Shown here: one piece after another, positions 22,798-33,585 of the stretch
Numbering within the stretch: position 1 is the stretch's first letter
How the letters are laid out: every line of letters starts with the position of its first letter
Source of the DNA: Platanthera guangdongensis
Lineage: Eukaryota > Streptophyta > Magnoliopsida > Asparagales > Orchidaceae
Assembly: GCA_039583875.1 (NCBI GenBank)
Contig: CM077151.1
Span: 117,653,519-117,717,518, forward strand
Reading direction: 5' to 3'
Length of the DNA stretch: 64,000 nt
Notes under the pieces: model-generated
Told to the model about the DNA's origin: nothing
Database searches by the model: none
What the model saw: the letters and a program-made list of their open reading frames with translations, nothing else
Position numbers and translations under genes: made by a program

Positions 22798-23922
22798 GTC
22801 TATGTAAATCTTGTACAATGCGCCATACAACTGATATCTCCACTACTTCAAGGCATAAATCACTACCGCAAACTCCAAATCATGAGTAGGGTAGTTCCTT
22901 TCATGTATCTTTAATTGCCTCGACCTATACACAATTACCTTGCCTTCTTGCATCAAGACACATCCAAGCCTGACTTGCGATGCATCCATATAAACAACAT
23001 ACTCCAATCCTTCGGTAGGCAAAGTAAACACTATAGCAGTGCACAATCTATTTTTTAATTCCTGGAAAGCTTCATTGCACTTATCGCTCCAAACAAACGC
23101 TGCGTTCTTCTGCATAAGCTTAGTCTGCTGTGCAGACAATGTAGAAAATCCTTCGACAAACCATCTATAATATCCTGCCAACCATAGGAAGCTTCTTATC
23201 TTTTGGGGTGTGGTAGGTCTTTTCCATTCCATTATGGTAGCTATCTTTCTGGGTCAACAGAAATTCCATCATTATTCACAACATGACCCAAAAAGGAAAG
23301 CTGAGGTAGCCAAAACTCGCACTTACTCTACTGTGTATACTACTTATGTTCTCTTAAAGTAGATAGAACTAAATGCAAGTGTTGGGCATGCTCCTCAGCA
23401 CTACGAGAATAAACCAGGACATCTTTAATATAAACAACCACAAAACGGTCCAGAAAAATCTTTGAACACTCTGTTCATCATGTCCATAAAAGCAGAGGGT
23501 GCATTCGTTAATCCAAAGGACATTATCAAGAACTCAAAATGTCCATGCCAAGAACAAAAAGCAGTCAGTGGAATATCCGTCTCACAGATTCTCAACTGAT
23601 GGTAGCCTGAACGAAGGTTAATCTTCGAAAATAATGTACTGCCACACAGTTGATCAAACAAATCATCTATTCACGGCAAGTGATACCTGTTCTTGATAGT
23701 TACATTATTCAGTTCCCTATAATCGATGCACAACCTCATAGATCCATCCTTATTCTTTACAAACAACACGGGAGCACCCCAAGGTGAAGAACTTGGACTA
23801 ATGAATCCACACTACAACAACTCATCCAGCTGAGTTTGCAACTCTTCCAGCTTATGCGAGGCCATCCAGTACGGTGCCTTAGCAATTGGGTGAGTACCTA
23901 TATTGGGATTTATGCCCTACAA
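22798..23922 (-). pseudogene. pol: D: Gypsy pol fragment (RT and RNase H), host of the whole nest
   Basis: In minus order: 'PIAKAPYWM', a stop, '[19 protein letters not shown]', '[16 protein letters not shown]', '[20 protein letters not shown]', '[20 protein letters not shown]', then an active site reading '[12 protein letters not shown]', where the usual YIDD has Lys for the first Asp, so the enzyme is dead. RNase H has '[20 protein letters not shown]' and '[14 protein letters not shown]'. The region is broken by several stops and a frameshift near 23425. The sequence stops at the S insertion on the left and near 23922 on the right, where LTR J begins. The lineage is chromovirus-like, judged from the RT motifs only. 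Confidence 0.82.
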
Positions 23923-24900
23923 TGTTCCTCGGGATTTGAAGTTGCATCACCATTCATGCTAAGTGGCATAATGTATTTCATGTGTTCTTTAGTTCATGCA
24001 TGCAGGTAGTCCATGATTGGAAAAGTAAAGAAAATTAAGTTGGGTAGTAAACTCAAATTTCATCGAACTCAGCTCAGAGTTCGTCGAAATCAGCTTTCTG
24101 ATCGTCGAGCTGAACTCAGCATAAGCTTAAGAATTTAGGATACAAAATTCGTCGAACTTAGCTCGAAGTTCGTCAAGCTCAAGTTATAGATTGTCGACCT
24201 CAGCACAATGCTTGTCAAGCTGATGCAGAGGAAAATCGAGTAAGGCAAAAAGCACTGAGAGCGCTGAGAAGATCAAAATTCATCGTTCTCATGTTTTGGA
24301 TCATCGAGCTCAGCTCAAAGCTTATCAAGTTAAAGCCAGAAAATCTGTCTAAGGCATAAACGCTGAGTCCGCTGAGAAGAAGGCGTTGACACTGCTGAGA
24401 CATCTAAGACAGCTGGGAAGATAGCGTTGAGACAGCTGAAGATAGTTGAGAAGATAGCATTGAGACAGCTAGAGATAGGTGAGAAGATAGCATTGAGATA
24501 GATGGGGACTGCTGAGAAGATGGCGTTAAGACAGCTGAGAAGATGGCGTTGAGATAGCTGAGACAACAAAGACAAAGTGAGCTGGAAATTATTCTAAGTA
24601 CAGAAGCGTTAAGTGAAGCAAGTTCACTCAACGCTTCTAAATAAAGCTGGAAGCGCTGAGACATTAAGGAGGTAAACAGCTGAGAACAACATTAGCTGGA
24701 ATTATTCTAAGTCCAGAAGCGTTGAGTGAAGCAGGTTCACTAAACACTTCTAATGAAGAGGAAAGCGCTGAAACCAAGAATTTTCCCAGCTAATAAATGA
24801 AAAACCGCTGAGTCCGCTGAGATAAATCCGCTTAGATAGTTAAAGTACAAAAACTGTTGAGACAACAGATAAGAGTAAAGCGTTGAGACAAAGGTGTAAA
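23923..24900 (+). repeat. J: 5' part of a Copia LTR inserted in D, cut by C
   Basis: It starts TGTTCCTCGGG and keeps scattered similarity to the start of the F LTR ('gatttgaag', 'catcac', 'cataatgtattt', 'gcaggta'). It has a TTCGTCGAA / ATCGTCGAGCTGA array at about 24058-24330. A second, purine-rich imperfect array built on AGCGYTGAGA and CTGAGAAGATAGC follows at about 24340-24890. It ends where the C LTR begins at 24901. The exact left edge is uncertain by a few bases. Confidence 0.55.
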
Positions 24901-26501
24901 TGTTTACTTTATGATTTAAAATGACCTAGCGGGGGGTGAATAAGTCTAATTTAAATATGGTCCCCCTTTTCTGTAATCAGAGTACTATTTTAATTGAAAT
25001 GATTAACTCAGATCAGATAATCAACAGAAACCAAACAACAAATAACTAAATTAACACATCACACACAGCACAATGCACGTTGATTTATAGTGGTTCCTAA
25101 TTTATGGGTACATCCACTTTCCCCCTTCGCCTATCTAGCAATGAACTAGATTTGGCCAAACTACTCCTCTTTCCTTCACACAGATCTATAGATCTTACAG
25201 CTCAGAGCCCACCCGACTCCTACAACGCAGACTTCATAAGTCTTACCACTCAGATCACCAAGATCATACACCTCAAGTTCTTCCCAAGAACTCTACCTCA
25301 GAATGAATCCTCACTCCTACTTCTCAGGAAACAAATTCCCTACAACTCAGAGAATTTCCAACTTCTCCAACCTCAAACAATCCTAGCCCTACATCAGCCT
25401 TTATAACACAGGTTTACAATAACAAGAGAATAAATCTCCTCCACTCAGATCAACAGATAGATCTTACAAATTGAATATAACAGGAAATTGAATCAGAAAA
25501 TGTCACCTAGTATGAGATTTGAGTAACTGCTTCTTGATCTGATCTTGATGATTGTGCTTCCTTTGATTCTGACAAGATAGATCTGATCAAACACTTATTA
25601 GCTTTTTAAAGCTACTTGAAGTAGAAATTATGGTTGATCTAGGCAAGAGAGATGTTGAAGATGATTCTTGATCAGACTTCTCTCCACCTTCTAAATTGTA
25701 GCTCAAGCTTCAAAATTATGCTGCCACTTCTTTATTTTTTATTCTTCTTCTTTTTTTTCTTTATCTCTTTATTCTTTTGAGTACTACAACCCTTTAAATA
25801 TGATCTGACAGGAGTAACCGACTAATTCGGTTAATAACTGATAGTTTTGACAGTTGTCTGTACCTCCTTCTTGATATCTATACTTAGGAAATAAATCTGC
25901 TAAAGTGTTGAGACTTGGCTGTTAAATGTGTTGACACAAGTCCTGGGTGTCGACAAAGCTCATGTAGTGGTGTCAACACACTTCTGAATGTGTCGACAAA
26001 GCTCTTCAACATGTCTCGACACAACTTATATGGAATGTGTCGACACAAGTCCTATGTGTCGACACAGTTGTCTTCAGTCGCGTTACAGCTTGATTATAGT
26101 GTGTCGATACTAGTCCTGAGTGTCAACACAGTTCGCTTTATTCTCGACACAGCTTGAATAGAGTGTGTCCACACTAGTCCTGAGTGTCGACACAGTTGTC
26201 TTCAATCTTGATAAAATATGTATAGATTGTGTCGACACTAGTCCTGAGTGTCGACACAGTTGTCTTTAGTCTCGATACAGTATGTCGACACAGTTGTCCT
26301 TAGTGTCGACACAGCTTTTATTGGTCTCGACACAACTTGTTCAGTGTGTCTCGACACTAGTCCTGAGTGTCTTGACACATTATACTTAGCTTTAATTACC
26401 TGCACATATGAACTTAATGTCCATTAAATACAACAATGTGTATATCATTGAGCTGAGAAGACTTTTTCAAATCAAGTACATTGAGACCAATGTACTCAAC
26501 A
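24901..26501 (-). repeat. C: 3' LTR of a SIRE-type Copia element (1601 bp)
   Basis: The minus strand starts TGTTGAGTACATTGG at 26501, two differences from the F LTR over 15 bases, and ends near ...AGTAAACA at 24901. It has a GTGTCGACAC array at about 25925-26380 and a TATA-like TATTTAAAGG (minus, near 25793-25802) at the place where F has TATAAATAGG. The shared block lies at about 25085-25125 and the C run (plus-strand G run) at about 24931-24936. A purine tract AATATGGGGAGAT lies immediately 5' of it on the minus strand. Confidence 0.82.
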
Positions 26502-26820
26502 ATCTCCCCATATTTGGAGAAGTCATAACCCCAATTCAATGATATACAACAAGATACCACAAAAATAAAGATAAACACATTTAAACATACAGTGTAGTTC
26601 AGTAAGTGAATTATCACAAATGAACACACATACTTAATAATAATGCTGAGCAAAAAATAAGGCAAACAATTTCAGTCCTAATTAATCAGCACATGAAATG
26701 TAGAATAAGCCATGATTTCCATTAATTGTTTATCATAGAATTTACTGATGCAAGTTTTTCAGAATAGTTACAGATCAAAATGTTCATACGAAATGTAAAA
26801 CTTAGAAAATCCTAAGGCAG
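26502..26820 (-). other. C: 3' untranslated stretch and polypurine tract
   Basis: This lies between the end of ORF3 and the 3' LTR of C. The polypurine tract (minus ATATGGGGAGAT) occupies about 26502-26516, matching F's AAATAGGGGAGAT at 40395-40407. The rest is AT rich with no reading frame. Confidence 0.7.
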
Positions 26821-27394
26821 CTAAAGTTCCTTAATAACTTTGTCTTTACCTGATTGTATCTTGGCTTTCATCTCAGGCTCCTTGTCCTCAGAAAATGCCT
26901 TTCCTTTGGCTTCCTTAGCTTTGTCTTTGGCTATTGCTTCTTCCTTCAGCCTTTGCCTCTCAAAATAATGATATGGCTTTGTGAAATACTTGCTGGGCTC
27001 TATGGATTTAGCAGGAAGCTTTCCTTTCTTCATATCTTGCCTGATTTTTTGAATCACATCTTGCTGTTTCAAGTGTTTATCCCATTCCTGTTCAGAATAC
27101 CATTTCCCTCTGTCAGTAATATTAGCATTCACAACTTTCAATGCAGTAAGAATGATTGATCTGGAGGTTGGACTCCATTGCTCAAAATCAGGTTTAGTCT
27201 CAGCCTGTTCTTTAAACCTTTTGTTTGATAACCGAGCCTCAGTCTCTGTAGCAAAAAATAGGCCTGTCCACTTTCTCAAATATTACATTCTTATCTATGC
27301 CTTGAGGAGGACTATACATGTGGTGACAGCTGCTTGAATAGATTCAAAATTGGTTGGGGCTGCAGGAGGGAAGAATTCAGCAAGATGTGCTTGA
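26821..27394 (-). pseudogene. C: C-terminal part of the SIRE-type third ORF, cut by element I
   Basis: The minus frame is homologous to the last 150 or so residues of ORF3 in F. It shares 'KPDFEQWSPTSR', 'IILTA', 'IEPSKYF.KPYHYFERQ' and a Lys/Glu/Ala-rich tail ending 'IKEL'. It extends rightward past a stop and a frame change to 27394, where the I LTR starts with TGTAAG. It is charged and helical with no membrane segment. Its presence shows that the C-terminal domain is conserved between two diverged Copia families, so it was probably under selection. The function is unknown. Confidence 0.8.
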
Positions 27395-29335
27395 TGTAAG
27401 ACCCCCCTTTTTTTGCAACAACCACCGGGGTCTTATGCCCAGAACCGCCGTTTTGCGGTGGCCCCAACTCTCGGGAAGGCCGCCACTCCAAAACGCCGAT
27501 TCTGCCGGCCTTTTCGATCAACAAGAGAGAATGTTTAATGATTGGAAAAGTAAAAACAATCAAGTCCACAACATAGAAAGAGGAAATCACATGACAAATA
27601 TATAGTCCACACCATGATATACGGACTTATGCCTGGTACATAAAGGCCTCACTACAAGCCACTCATAAAAGTAAAACTACTACTACTCAGCTCCACTCAC
27701 GGATCTGGATGCCTGTCCACCCGAACTATACTGGCCTATCTCCATGTGCACCATACTCCGCTAGTGCTGCGTCTCCTGCGGCTGCTCCCTGTCTCCCATA
27801 TGGATTGCCTAAAATGTGGTGGTCAAACGACCGTCAGTCAAACTAGACTCAGTCAACATTCCTCCACCCCTCTACCTGTGGCTCCTAGGCACCGGGCGGA
27901 AGGAAGTGAAAAGGAGTACCAAATAGCAGGGCGTAATCAAGCAGATGATAACTATCCTAACAGGAGTGTTATACCATTACAAGTGCACCAGGAGTTAATC
28001 AATAAATGGTAATGCAGAGAAGTAAAATAAGCATGAAGGACTGAAAGTAAGAACTGTACAAATAGTAATTCAGTAACCATTGATTTATAGGGATTACCCC
28101 TATAGACCACGGGTCGTTCTGCAGGGCCTATCGTATAAACTATCCCATACCAATTTATAAATTAGGTGTCACGGGTTAAATGCAATGACAATGCTATGAC
28201 ATGCAAGTATGCTAGGTATGAACATGCAAGTGCAACACACACACACGACTCTATGCGCACAAACCTTTAGTTCCCCAGTTTGGAGTTAGCTAAACTCTCA
28301 GGAGCCTCTCGTCGTGGCCAACGGAGATAGTGGGTTGGGCCTCTCGTCCTGGCCAACGGAGATAGTGGGTTGGGCCTCTCCACTCCTAGACTAGTAATCA
28401 CACTACCCAGCCTAGCCCCTCTCATACGTTTCCGTACTATTCCTAGCAAACCAGCTAGTCTCCCCGAGTCAACATACCGACGACGGTGTGAGCGTTCGTC
28501 CAATACCGAGGACCCACCACTGGTATGCACATGCAAGCTTGTATATTATACCTTACATAAATCTCCGAGCCCCCAGCTCACCAAACCATCAAGTCTAAAA
28601 ACTAACCCTCGAGCATACAGCTCCCCGGACAACCAAAACAGTTCAAAGTCCCTTTAACTCTACCGGTAAGCCCATCGACCATGGTTCTATGCCATCCATT
28701 AATTACCAATTTATCTCACCATATGTACAAGTGTGAGTGCAAGGTGGAGGTATTATTGAGGTTACTCTTGTCCATATTATCCTTAAAGTTTACGTTAGCG
28801 CAGGACTACCCAAGGTATTCCCCATGAAGGGCTCTCGAAGGCACTAGGAACTACGATGGGATTACGCCCAAAGTTCCCTTTCGTAAGGCACTTAATATTA
28901 TTGATTCCTACCCTTGACCAATCCTCTCTTTCATTTCAGTGCGGCTCCCCTAAGTGTGTTCAAGTTCTCCGAGCTAGCCTATTTTGATTCTATGTACTAT
29001 ATGCAAATCGTGCTAAGTTACATGATGCTCCCACTAAGGGGTACTCCATTTACTCATCCAATAGAACCAAAACAATTACTAAGAGTCTACCTTGACCTAT
29101 TTAGACTAACTCCAGAGTTTCATAATCTTCCTAATTAATTGGGCATTCATTCTAATTACACTAAGACTCCGGGTGCCCTACTTTGAACATGAAATGCACT
29201 TTTAAATCAGTAACATACAACCACTAAATCATGATAAATACTAGGTAACATTTCTACAACAAATCCAAGGTCGAAGAATTTTTAGAATTGTTTAGGCCCC
29301 AAATCCACAATTTAGAACATAAAATCGATAATACC
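27395..29335 (-). repeat. I: 3' LTR, segment 1 (element 3' end side)
   Basis: The plus strand begins TGTAAGACCCCCC at 27395, homologous to the start of the solo LTR at 57654: both have 'cggggtctta.gcccagaac', 'aaaacgccgat.ctgccggcc' and later 'caagtgcaacacacacac'. A 35-bp unit with 'gcctctcgtc' and 'ggccaacggagatagtgggt' is duplicated at 28304-28373. There is no reading frame of interest. The segment ends at 29335, where element F is inserted. Confidence 0.82.
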
Positions 29336-29478
29336 TGTTGGGTACATTGGTCAAATGTACCTGATTTGAAGAAGCCTCACCTAACTCAATGATATGCATC
29401 ATAGTGTATTTGATGTTTGTTTGAGTTACTTGTGCAGGTTAGGAATACACTGGACTGAAGCTAAAAATTCTAAGTCCA

Positions 29479-30416
29479 TGTGTCGACACCCAGAGGGAAA
29501 GTGTCGACACTTGAGAAAGCTTGTGTCGACACCCAGACAAGCAGTGTCGACACTTGGAGTCATTGTGTCAACACCTGGGAAGAAGAGTCGACACCAGTCA
29601 GAAAGTGTCGACACTTGGAGCTGTGTCGACACTCAGTGTAGAAGAATGCAGAAAAGCTGTGTCGACACTTAGCAGAAGTGTCGACACCTAGAAGAGCTGA
29701 GTCAACACCAGAAAGTGTCGACACTTGAAGTAAGTGTCGACACTCAGCAAAAGTCTGCAGAATCTAAGTACAAGTGTCGACACTCAACACAATGTGTCGA
29801 CACTATGCAGAAGAGTCAGCACTTAAAGTAAGTGTCGACACCCAGCACAATGTGTCGACACTTAGCTAAAGACTCAGTATTTGAAGTAAGTGTCGACACT
29901 CAGCACAATGTGTCGACACACAACCAGAGGAGTCAACACTTGAAGAAAGTGTCGACACTCAGCACAATGTGTCGACACTTAGTTGAAGACTCTACACTTG
30001 AAGAAAGTGTCGACACAAGGAGCTGTGTCGACACTTAGCAAAGATCAGAAAAGTTACAAAATATTCTAAGTACAAGTGTCGACACTAAAGGAATGTGTCG
30101 ACACTCAGCTGAAGAAACAAAAGTGAAGACTTGTGTCGACACCAAGAAGCAGTGTCGACACTTGACAGTTTCAACACATAAAGTTGTGTCGACACAAAGG
30201 AGTTGTGTCGACACTTAGAAGAATACAGTTGCAGAATGAAGTACAAGTACTTGTGTCGACACTCAATTTCAGTGTCGACACATGCAGAAGAAACTGTGTC
30301 GAGACATACAAGGAATTGTGTCGACACCTTGTAGACTTGTGTCGACACTTACACAACATGTGTCGACACTTGGCCTATAAGTGTCGACACTTAAGAACAG
30401 AAAGTCTCGACACTAT
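29479..30416. repeat. F: GTGTCGACAC array in 5' LTR U3
   Basis: I count about 32 exact copies of the 10-bp palindrome GTGTCGACAC and about seven one- or two-base variants in 940 bp. Spacing is irregular, mostly 18-40 bp. Words between copies recur ('ttagcaga', 'cagcacaat', 'ttgaag') but do not form a strict tandem unit. The same array is present in the 3' LTR at 40551-41488. Confidence 0.95.
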
Positions 30417-30547
30417 CTGACAGTTAGAGGAATTTCAAGAAGTGACTGGTTGACAAGACAGCTGCCGATCCAGCCGGTCTACATCAACTGTCAGTGATAT
30501 CAGAAGTCTGTTATGAACCGGACCAGCCGGTTACCATGAAGGAAGCC

Positions 30548-30555
30548 TATAAATA
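30548..30555 (+). promoter_or_regulatory. F: LTR TATA box
   Basis: TATAAATA within CCTATAAATAGGCACCC, about 130 bp after the last palindrome of the array. Transcription would start near 30580, defining U3/R. The 3' LTR has the same box at 41620-41627. Confidence 0.8.
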
Positions 30556-31442
30556 GGCACCCATAGTTTACAGATGAAGATTGATTGTTGAGATAATATA
30601 GAAGTGGTTGAAAAAGTTTTTACAGAGAGAGTTCAGATCTTTGTAAAAGTGGTATATTGAGTATCAACACAAGAAGATCTTGCTGTGCATCAGCAGATCT
30701 AAGAAGTTGGAGAGAGAGAGCTCCAACCAAGTATTCAGTCTTTGGAACTAAGGCTGAGAAGAAGAATTCAGAGTCATCTGGATTTCAAGAAGCAGAGGTC
30801 AAGGAACAACTGCAGAAGATTCAGACTAATTCAGTTCTAATCAAGAAGCTTTGAAGGAAGCTAAGTCAGTTTGGATCTAACTGAGTTCTTCCAAGAACTC
30901 TTCAAGAATCTCTCAACTCCTCTCCTATTTTCTGAGTTGTAGAGTTAACTATTGTACTTTCTATTTTAACTTGTAGGATCCATTGGATCTGAGAGAATTG
31001 TAAGCCTATTTTATAAAGGCTGAGGGTAGGGCTTGGTTGCCTGAGTGTAGGAGTTGAAGAACTCTGAGTGTAGGCCTTAATTGGCTGAGTGTAGGCCTGG
31101 GTGGCTGAGTGTAGGCCTTTTGGCTGAGTGTAAGGCTTTGGGCCTGAGGTAGGAACCTAGTTTGGTTCTGAGTTAGTGGAGAAGTTTGGCCGAATCTAGT
31201 ACACTGCTAGATAGGCGAAGGGGGAAAGTGGATGTACCCAAAGATTGGGGAACCACTATAAATTAGTGTGTCTGCTGTGGTGTGCTGTGCTGTGCTGTGG
31301 ATTAATTGTTTGATTTCTGTAATTGCTGTTAGCTGTAGTAATCTGTGAAATAATTGTTGTGCTGCCAACAAAGTTTTAAAAAAGGTTTAGGTCACCTATT
31401 CACCCCCCCCCCTCTAGGTGTTTAGGTACCATATCTTTCAAG

Positions 31443-31454
31443 TGGTATCAAAGC
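31443..31454 (+). promoter_or_regulatory. F: primer-binding site (initiator tRNA-Met)
   Basis: TGGTATCAAAGC two bases after the LTR end. It matches the initiator-Met complement TGGTATCAGAGC with one change. Confidence 0.88.
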
Positions 31455-31545
31455 GAGGTTTCTCAAAAAGGACTAACTGTCTGAGGAGATCCAGTTTGGC
31501 AGATTCAGTATAAGTCAGGAAACAGTTTCAAGAAAATCAAGAAAC

Positions 31546-33585
31546 ATGGGGTCTTCAGAGAATCACAAGGAATTGGGTTCAATGAAACTGCCCATTTGCA
31601 GAAAGGAGATTTTTGGAATCTGGAAAGAAAGGGTAAGGCTGTTCATGGAGGCCTCTGACCCTAGGATCTACATCACAGTCAAGGAAGGGCCTTATGTGCC
31701 CATGAAGATTTCAGTCTTGGATGCTACACAGAGAACTCCAAAGGATTTTTCTGAGATGACCAAGGATGAGATTGTCCTAGCTACAATGGACAAAAGGGCA
31801 CAGAACATCATAGTTAGTGCAATTGATGATGCCACCTTCCAGAACCTTATTCACTGTAAAACAGCAAAAGAAATGTGGGATACCCTCATTGTCTACATGG
31901 AAGGTTCTGAAGAAGTAAGACAAGATAGGAAATCCTTGCTTAATCAAGAATATGAGAGCTTTAGGCAAGGAAGAGGAGATAGCATCACTGAATGCTACAA
32001 AAAGTTCTACAGAATTGTTAATGAACTCATGTCCTATGGAAGGGAGTTCACAAACTATGAATTGAATGATAAGTTCTTGAGGTCCCTAACCAAAGATTGG
32101 GACACTAAGATCTGTGCCATCAGAGAAATGGCAAAGTTGGGAGAAATTCCTCCTCCCACACTGTTTGGCAAGTTGTTATCTTATGAGATGCAATTGTCAG
32201 TAAGAAAAGAGGAGGAAAAGTCAACAAGGACTGAACACAGGGAAAGGACTGTTGCCTTTAAGTCAGAAGTACCTAGAAAGAACAGGACTAAGTCATCAAC
32301 TCCTCCTCCAGAGGTAGTTGAATCAGATTCTGATGAGTCTGTTAGCACTAAATCTACAAGCAGTGAAAGTGATGAAGACTTTGCTGCATTTACCAGACAT
32401 TTTCAGAAATTCCTGAAGAAGAAACAGTGGAAGTCCAGACCTTCTTTTTCCAAAGGGAAAGAAGTTCAGTATCAGGAGAAGAAGCCTTCAAAGAAGGACA
32501 AGCAAAGGACAAAGACTAGCAAGGCAACTGGGTCTAAGATTGTGTGTTACTGCTGCAATAGACAGGGTCATGTAATTGCAGATTGTCCTGAAAGAAGGAA
32601 AGAATCCAGTGACAAAAAGAAGACTCACTTCAAAGGAAAGAAGGAGAAGTCCTTTGTTGCAAAGAATGAGAAGACTCTTTCAGACATTTCTTCTTCAGAC
32701 ACTGAGACAGATGCTGAAGCCTATATAGGGCTATTTGCTGAAGAAGAAGAAGAGTTTATGCAGATCATGGAATCAATCTATGAACAAGAAGAGGTTCAGT
32801 GCCAAGGACTGATGGCATTGACTGAAAGTACCAAAATCCTGGAGCAGCCAGGACCTAGTCAGGTACAAAGTCTAACCTTAAGTTCAGATTCCAGTTCTAG
32901 TTCAGAGTCAGAATCATCTTCATCAAGTGATGGAAGTGATTCTGAATCTGAGGGAGATATTCATCAGCTCTTAGATGAATACCAAGTACTGTTGCAAGCC
33001 TATAAGAAAAGCAAGATCCTAGCCAAAAGTCAGGCAAAGGAGATTGCTGATCTTAAGGCAGCTGCAACAGATTTTGAGAAGGAGTATGATCAAAAACTGA
33101 ATGAAGTAGCCAGGCTGAAACACATTACTGTGATTCAGATGGGTACTATTACATTTAAAAATGATCAAATTAAGTTGCTGGAGATCAATCTCCAGAAGGA
33201 AAAAGAGCTAGTTGCTAGGTTTTCAAAACCTAAATCAGTGCTACCCTTGATTGATGAATTTGTTCATCATAAAGGAAAGGCTGGATTGGGTTTTGTTAAG
33301 CCTGTGAGGACTGTTCAGGATCAGTCCAAGTCCAAGGGCAAAGCCCCAACATTCAACAAGCCTGCTGTAGTCAAGACAGCAAAGGTTGTACCTAAGCAAA
33401 GGTACAACAAGTTTGAATGCTGGTGTTGTGGCAAGGTTGGCCACTTTGCCTTGGATTGTTGGCACAATGCCAGTGCCAAGTTGAGTAGCAAGTTACCTGT
33501 TGGAAAGCCAGCAGGTAGCTATGTCAAATTGCAAACTAACAATCACCAAGGACCCAAGTTTACTTTGGGTTCTAAGGTTCATTAA
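31546..33585 (+). CDS. gag: F: Gag (capsid-nucleocapsid), intact
   Basis: A 679-residue frame from ATG 31546 to TAA 33583-33585. The N-terminal capsid region has 'FGIWKERVRLFMEASDP' and 'EMWDTLIVYMEGSEEVRQDR', the UBN2-like fold typical of Copia gag. Two CCHC zinc knuckles are present: 'CYCCNRQGHVIADC' at residues 334-347 and 'CWCCGKVGHFALDC' at 625-638. Between them are acidic Ser/Glu stretches and a coiled-coil-like segment. The two widely separated knuckles and the length are typical of SIRE elements, and the frame is undamaged. It ends 'QGPKFTLGSKVH' then TAA, and the same frame continues into protease. It would assemble virus-like particles and package element RNA. Confidence 0.92.
   Translation: MGSSENHKELGSMKLPICRKEIFGIWKERVRLFMEASDPRIYITVKEGPYVPMKISVLDATQRTPKDFSEMTKDEIVLATMDKRAQNIIVSAIDDATFQNLIHCKTAKEMWDTLIVYMEGSEEVRQDRKSLLNQEYESFRQGRGDSITECYKKFYRIVNELMSYGREFTNYELNDKFLRSLTKDWDTKICAIREMAKLGEIPPPTLFGKLLSYEMQLSVRKEEEKSTRTEHRERTVAFKSEVPRKNRTKSSTPPPEVVESDSDESVSTKSTSSESDEDFAAFTRHFQKFLKKKQWKSRPSFSKGKEVQYQEKKPSKKDKQRTKTSKATGSKIVCYCCNRQGHVIADCPERRKESSDKKKTHFKGKKEKSFVAKNEKTLSDISSSDTETDAEAYIGLFAEEEEEFMQIMESIYEQEEVQCQGLMALTESTKILEQPGPSQVQSLTLSSDSSSSSESESSSSSDGSDSESEGDIHQLLDEYQVLLQAYKKSKILAKSQAKEIADLKAAATDFEKEYDQKLNEVARLKHITVIQMGTITFKNDQIKLLEINLQKEKELVARFSKPKSVLPLIDEFVHHKGKAGLGFVKPVRTVQDQSKSKGKAPTFNKPAVVKTAKVVPKQRYNKFECWCCGKVGHFALDCWHNASAKLSSKLPVGKPAGSYVKLQTNNHQGPKFTLGSKVH

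Larger units (their letters stand above)
29336..31440 (+). repeat. F: 5' LTR (2105 bp)
   Basis: It starts TGTTGGGTACATTGG and ends ATATCTTTCA. The order is: unique 145 bp, GTGTCGACAC array (29479-30416), two CCGG-palindrome patches with 'ccagccggt', TATA box (30548-30555), a leader with 'gctgagtgtaggcct' repeats (about 31020-31140), the conserved Copia LTR block (about 31225-31262), and the C run with CTCTAGGTG (31401-31420). Confidence 0.95.

Noticed and set aside
29479..30416. CRISPR-like array of short palindromes with variable spacers
   Set aside because: The repeat is only 10 bp, spacing is irregular, no cas genes exist, and the array lies in U3 of a plant LTR and is copied in both LTRs.
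29394..30420. ORFs with Cys-Arg-His-Leu and Ser-Val-Asp-Thr repeats (repeated at 40466-41492)
   Set aside because: They are frame translations of GTGTCGACAC copies and are duplicated simply because both LTRs carry them.
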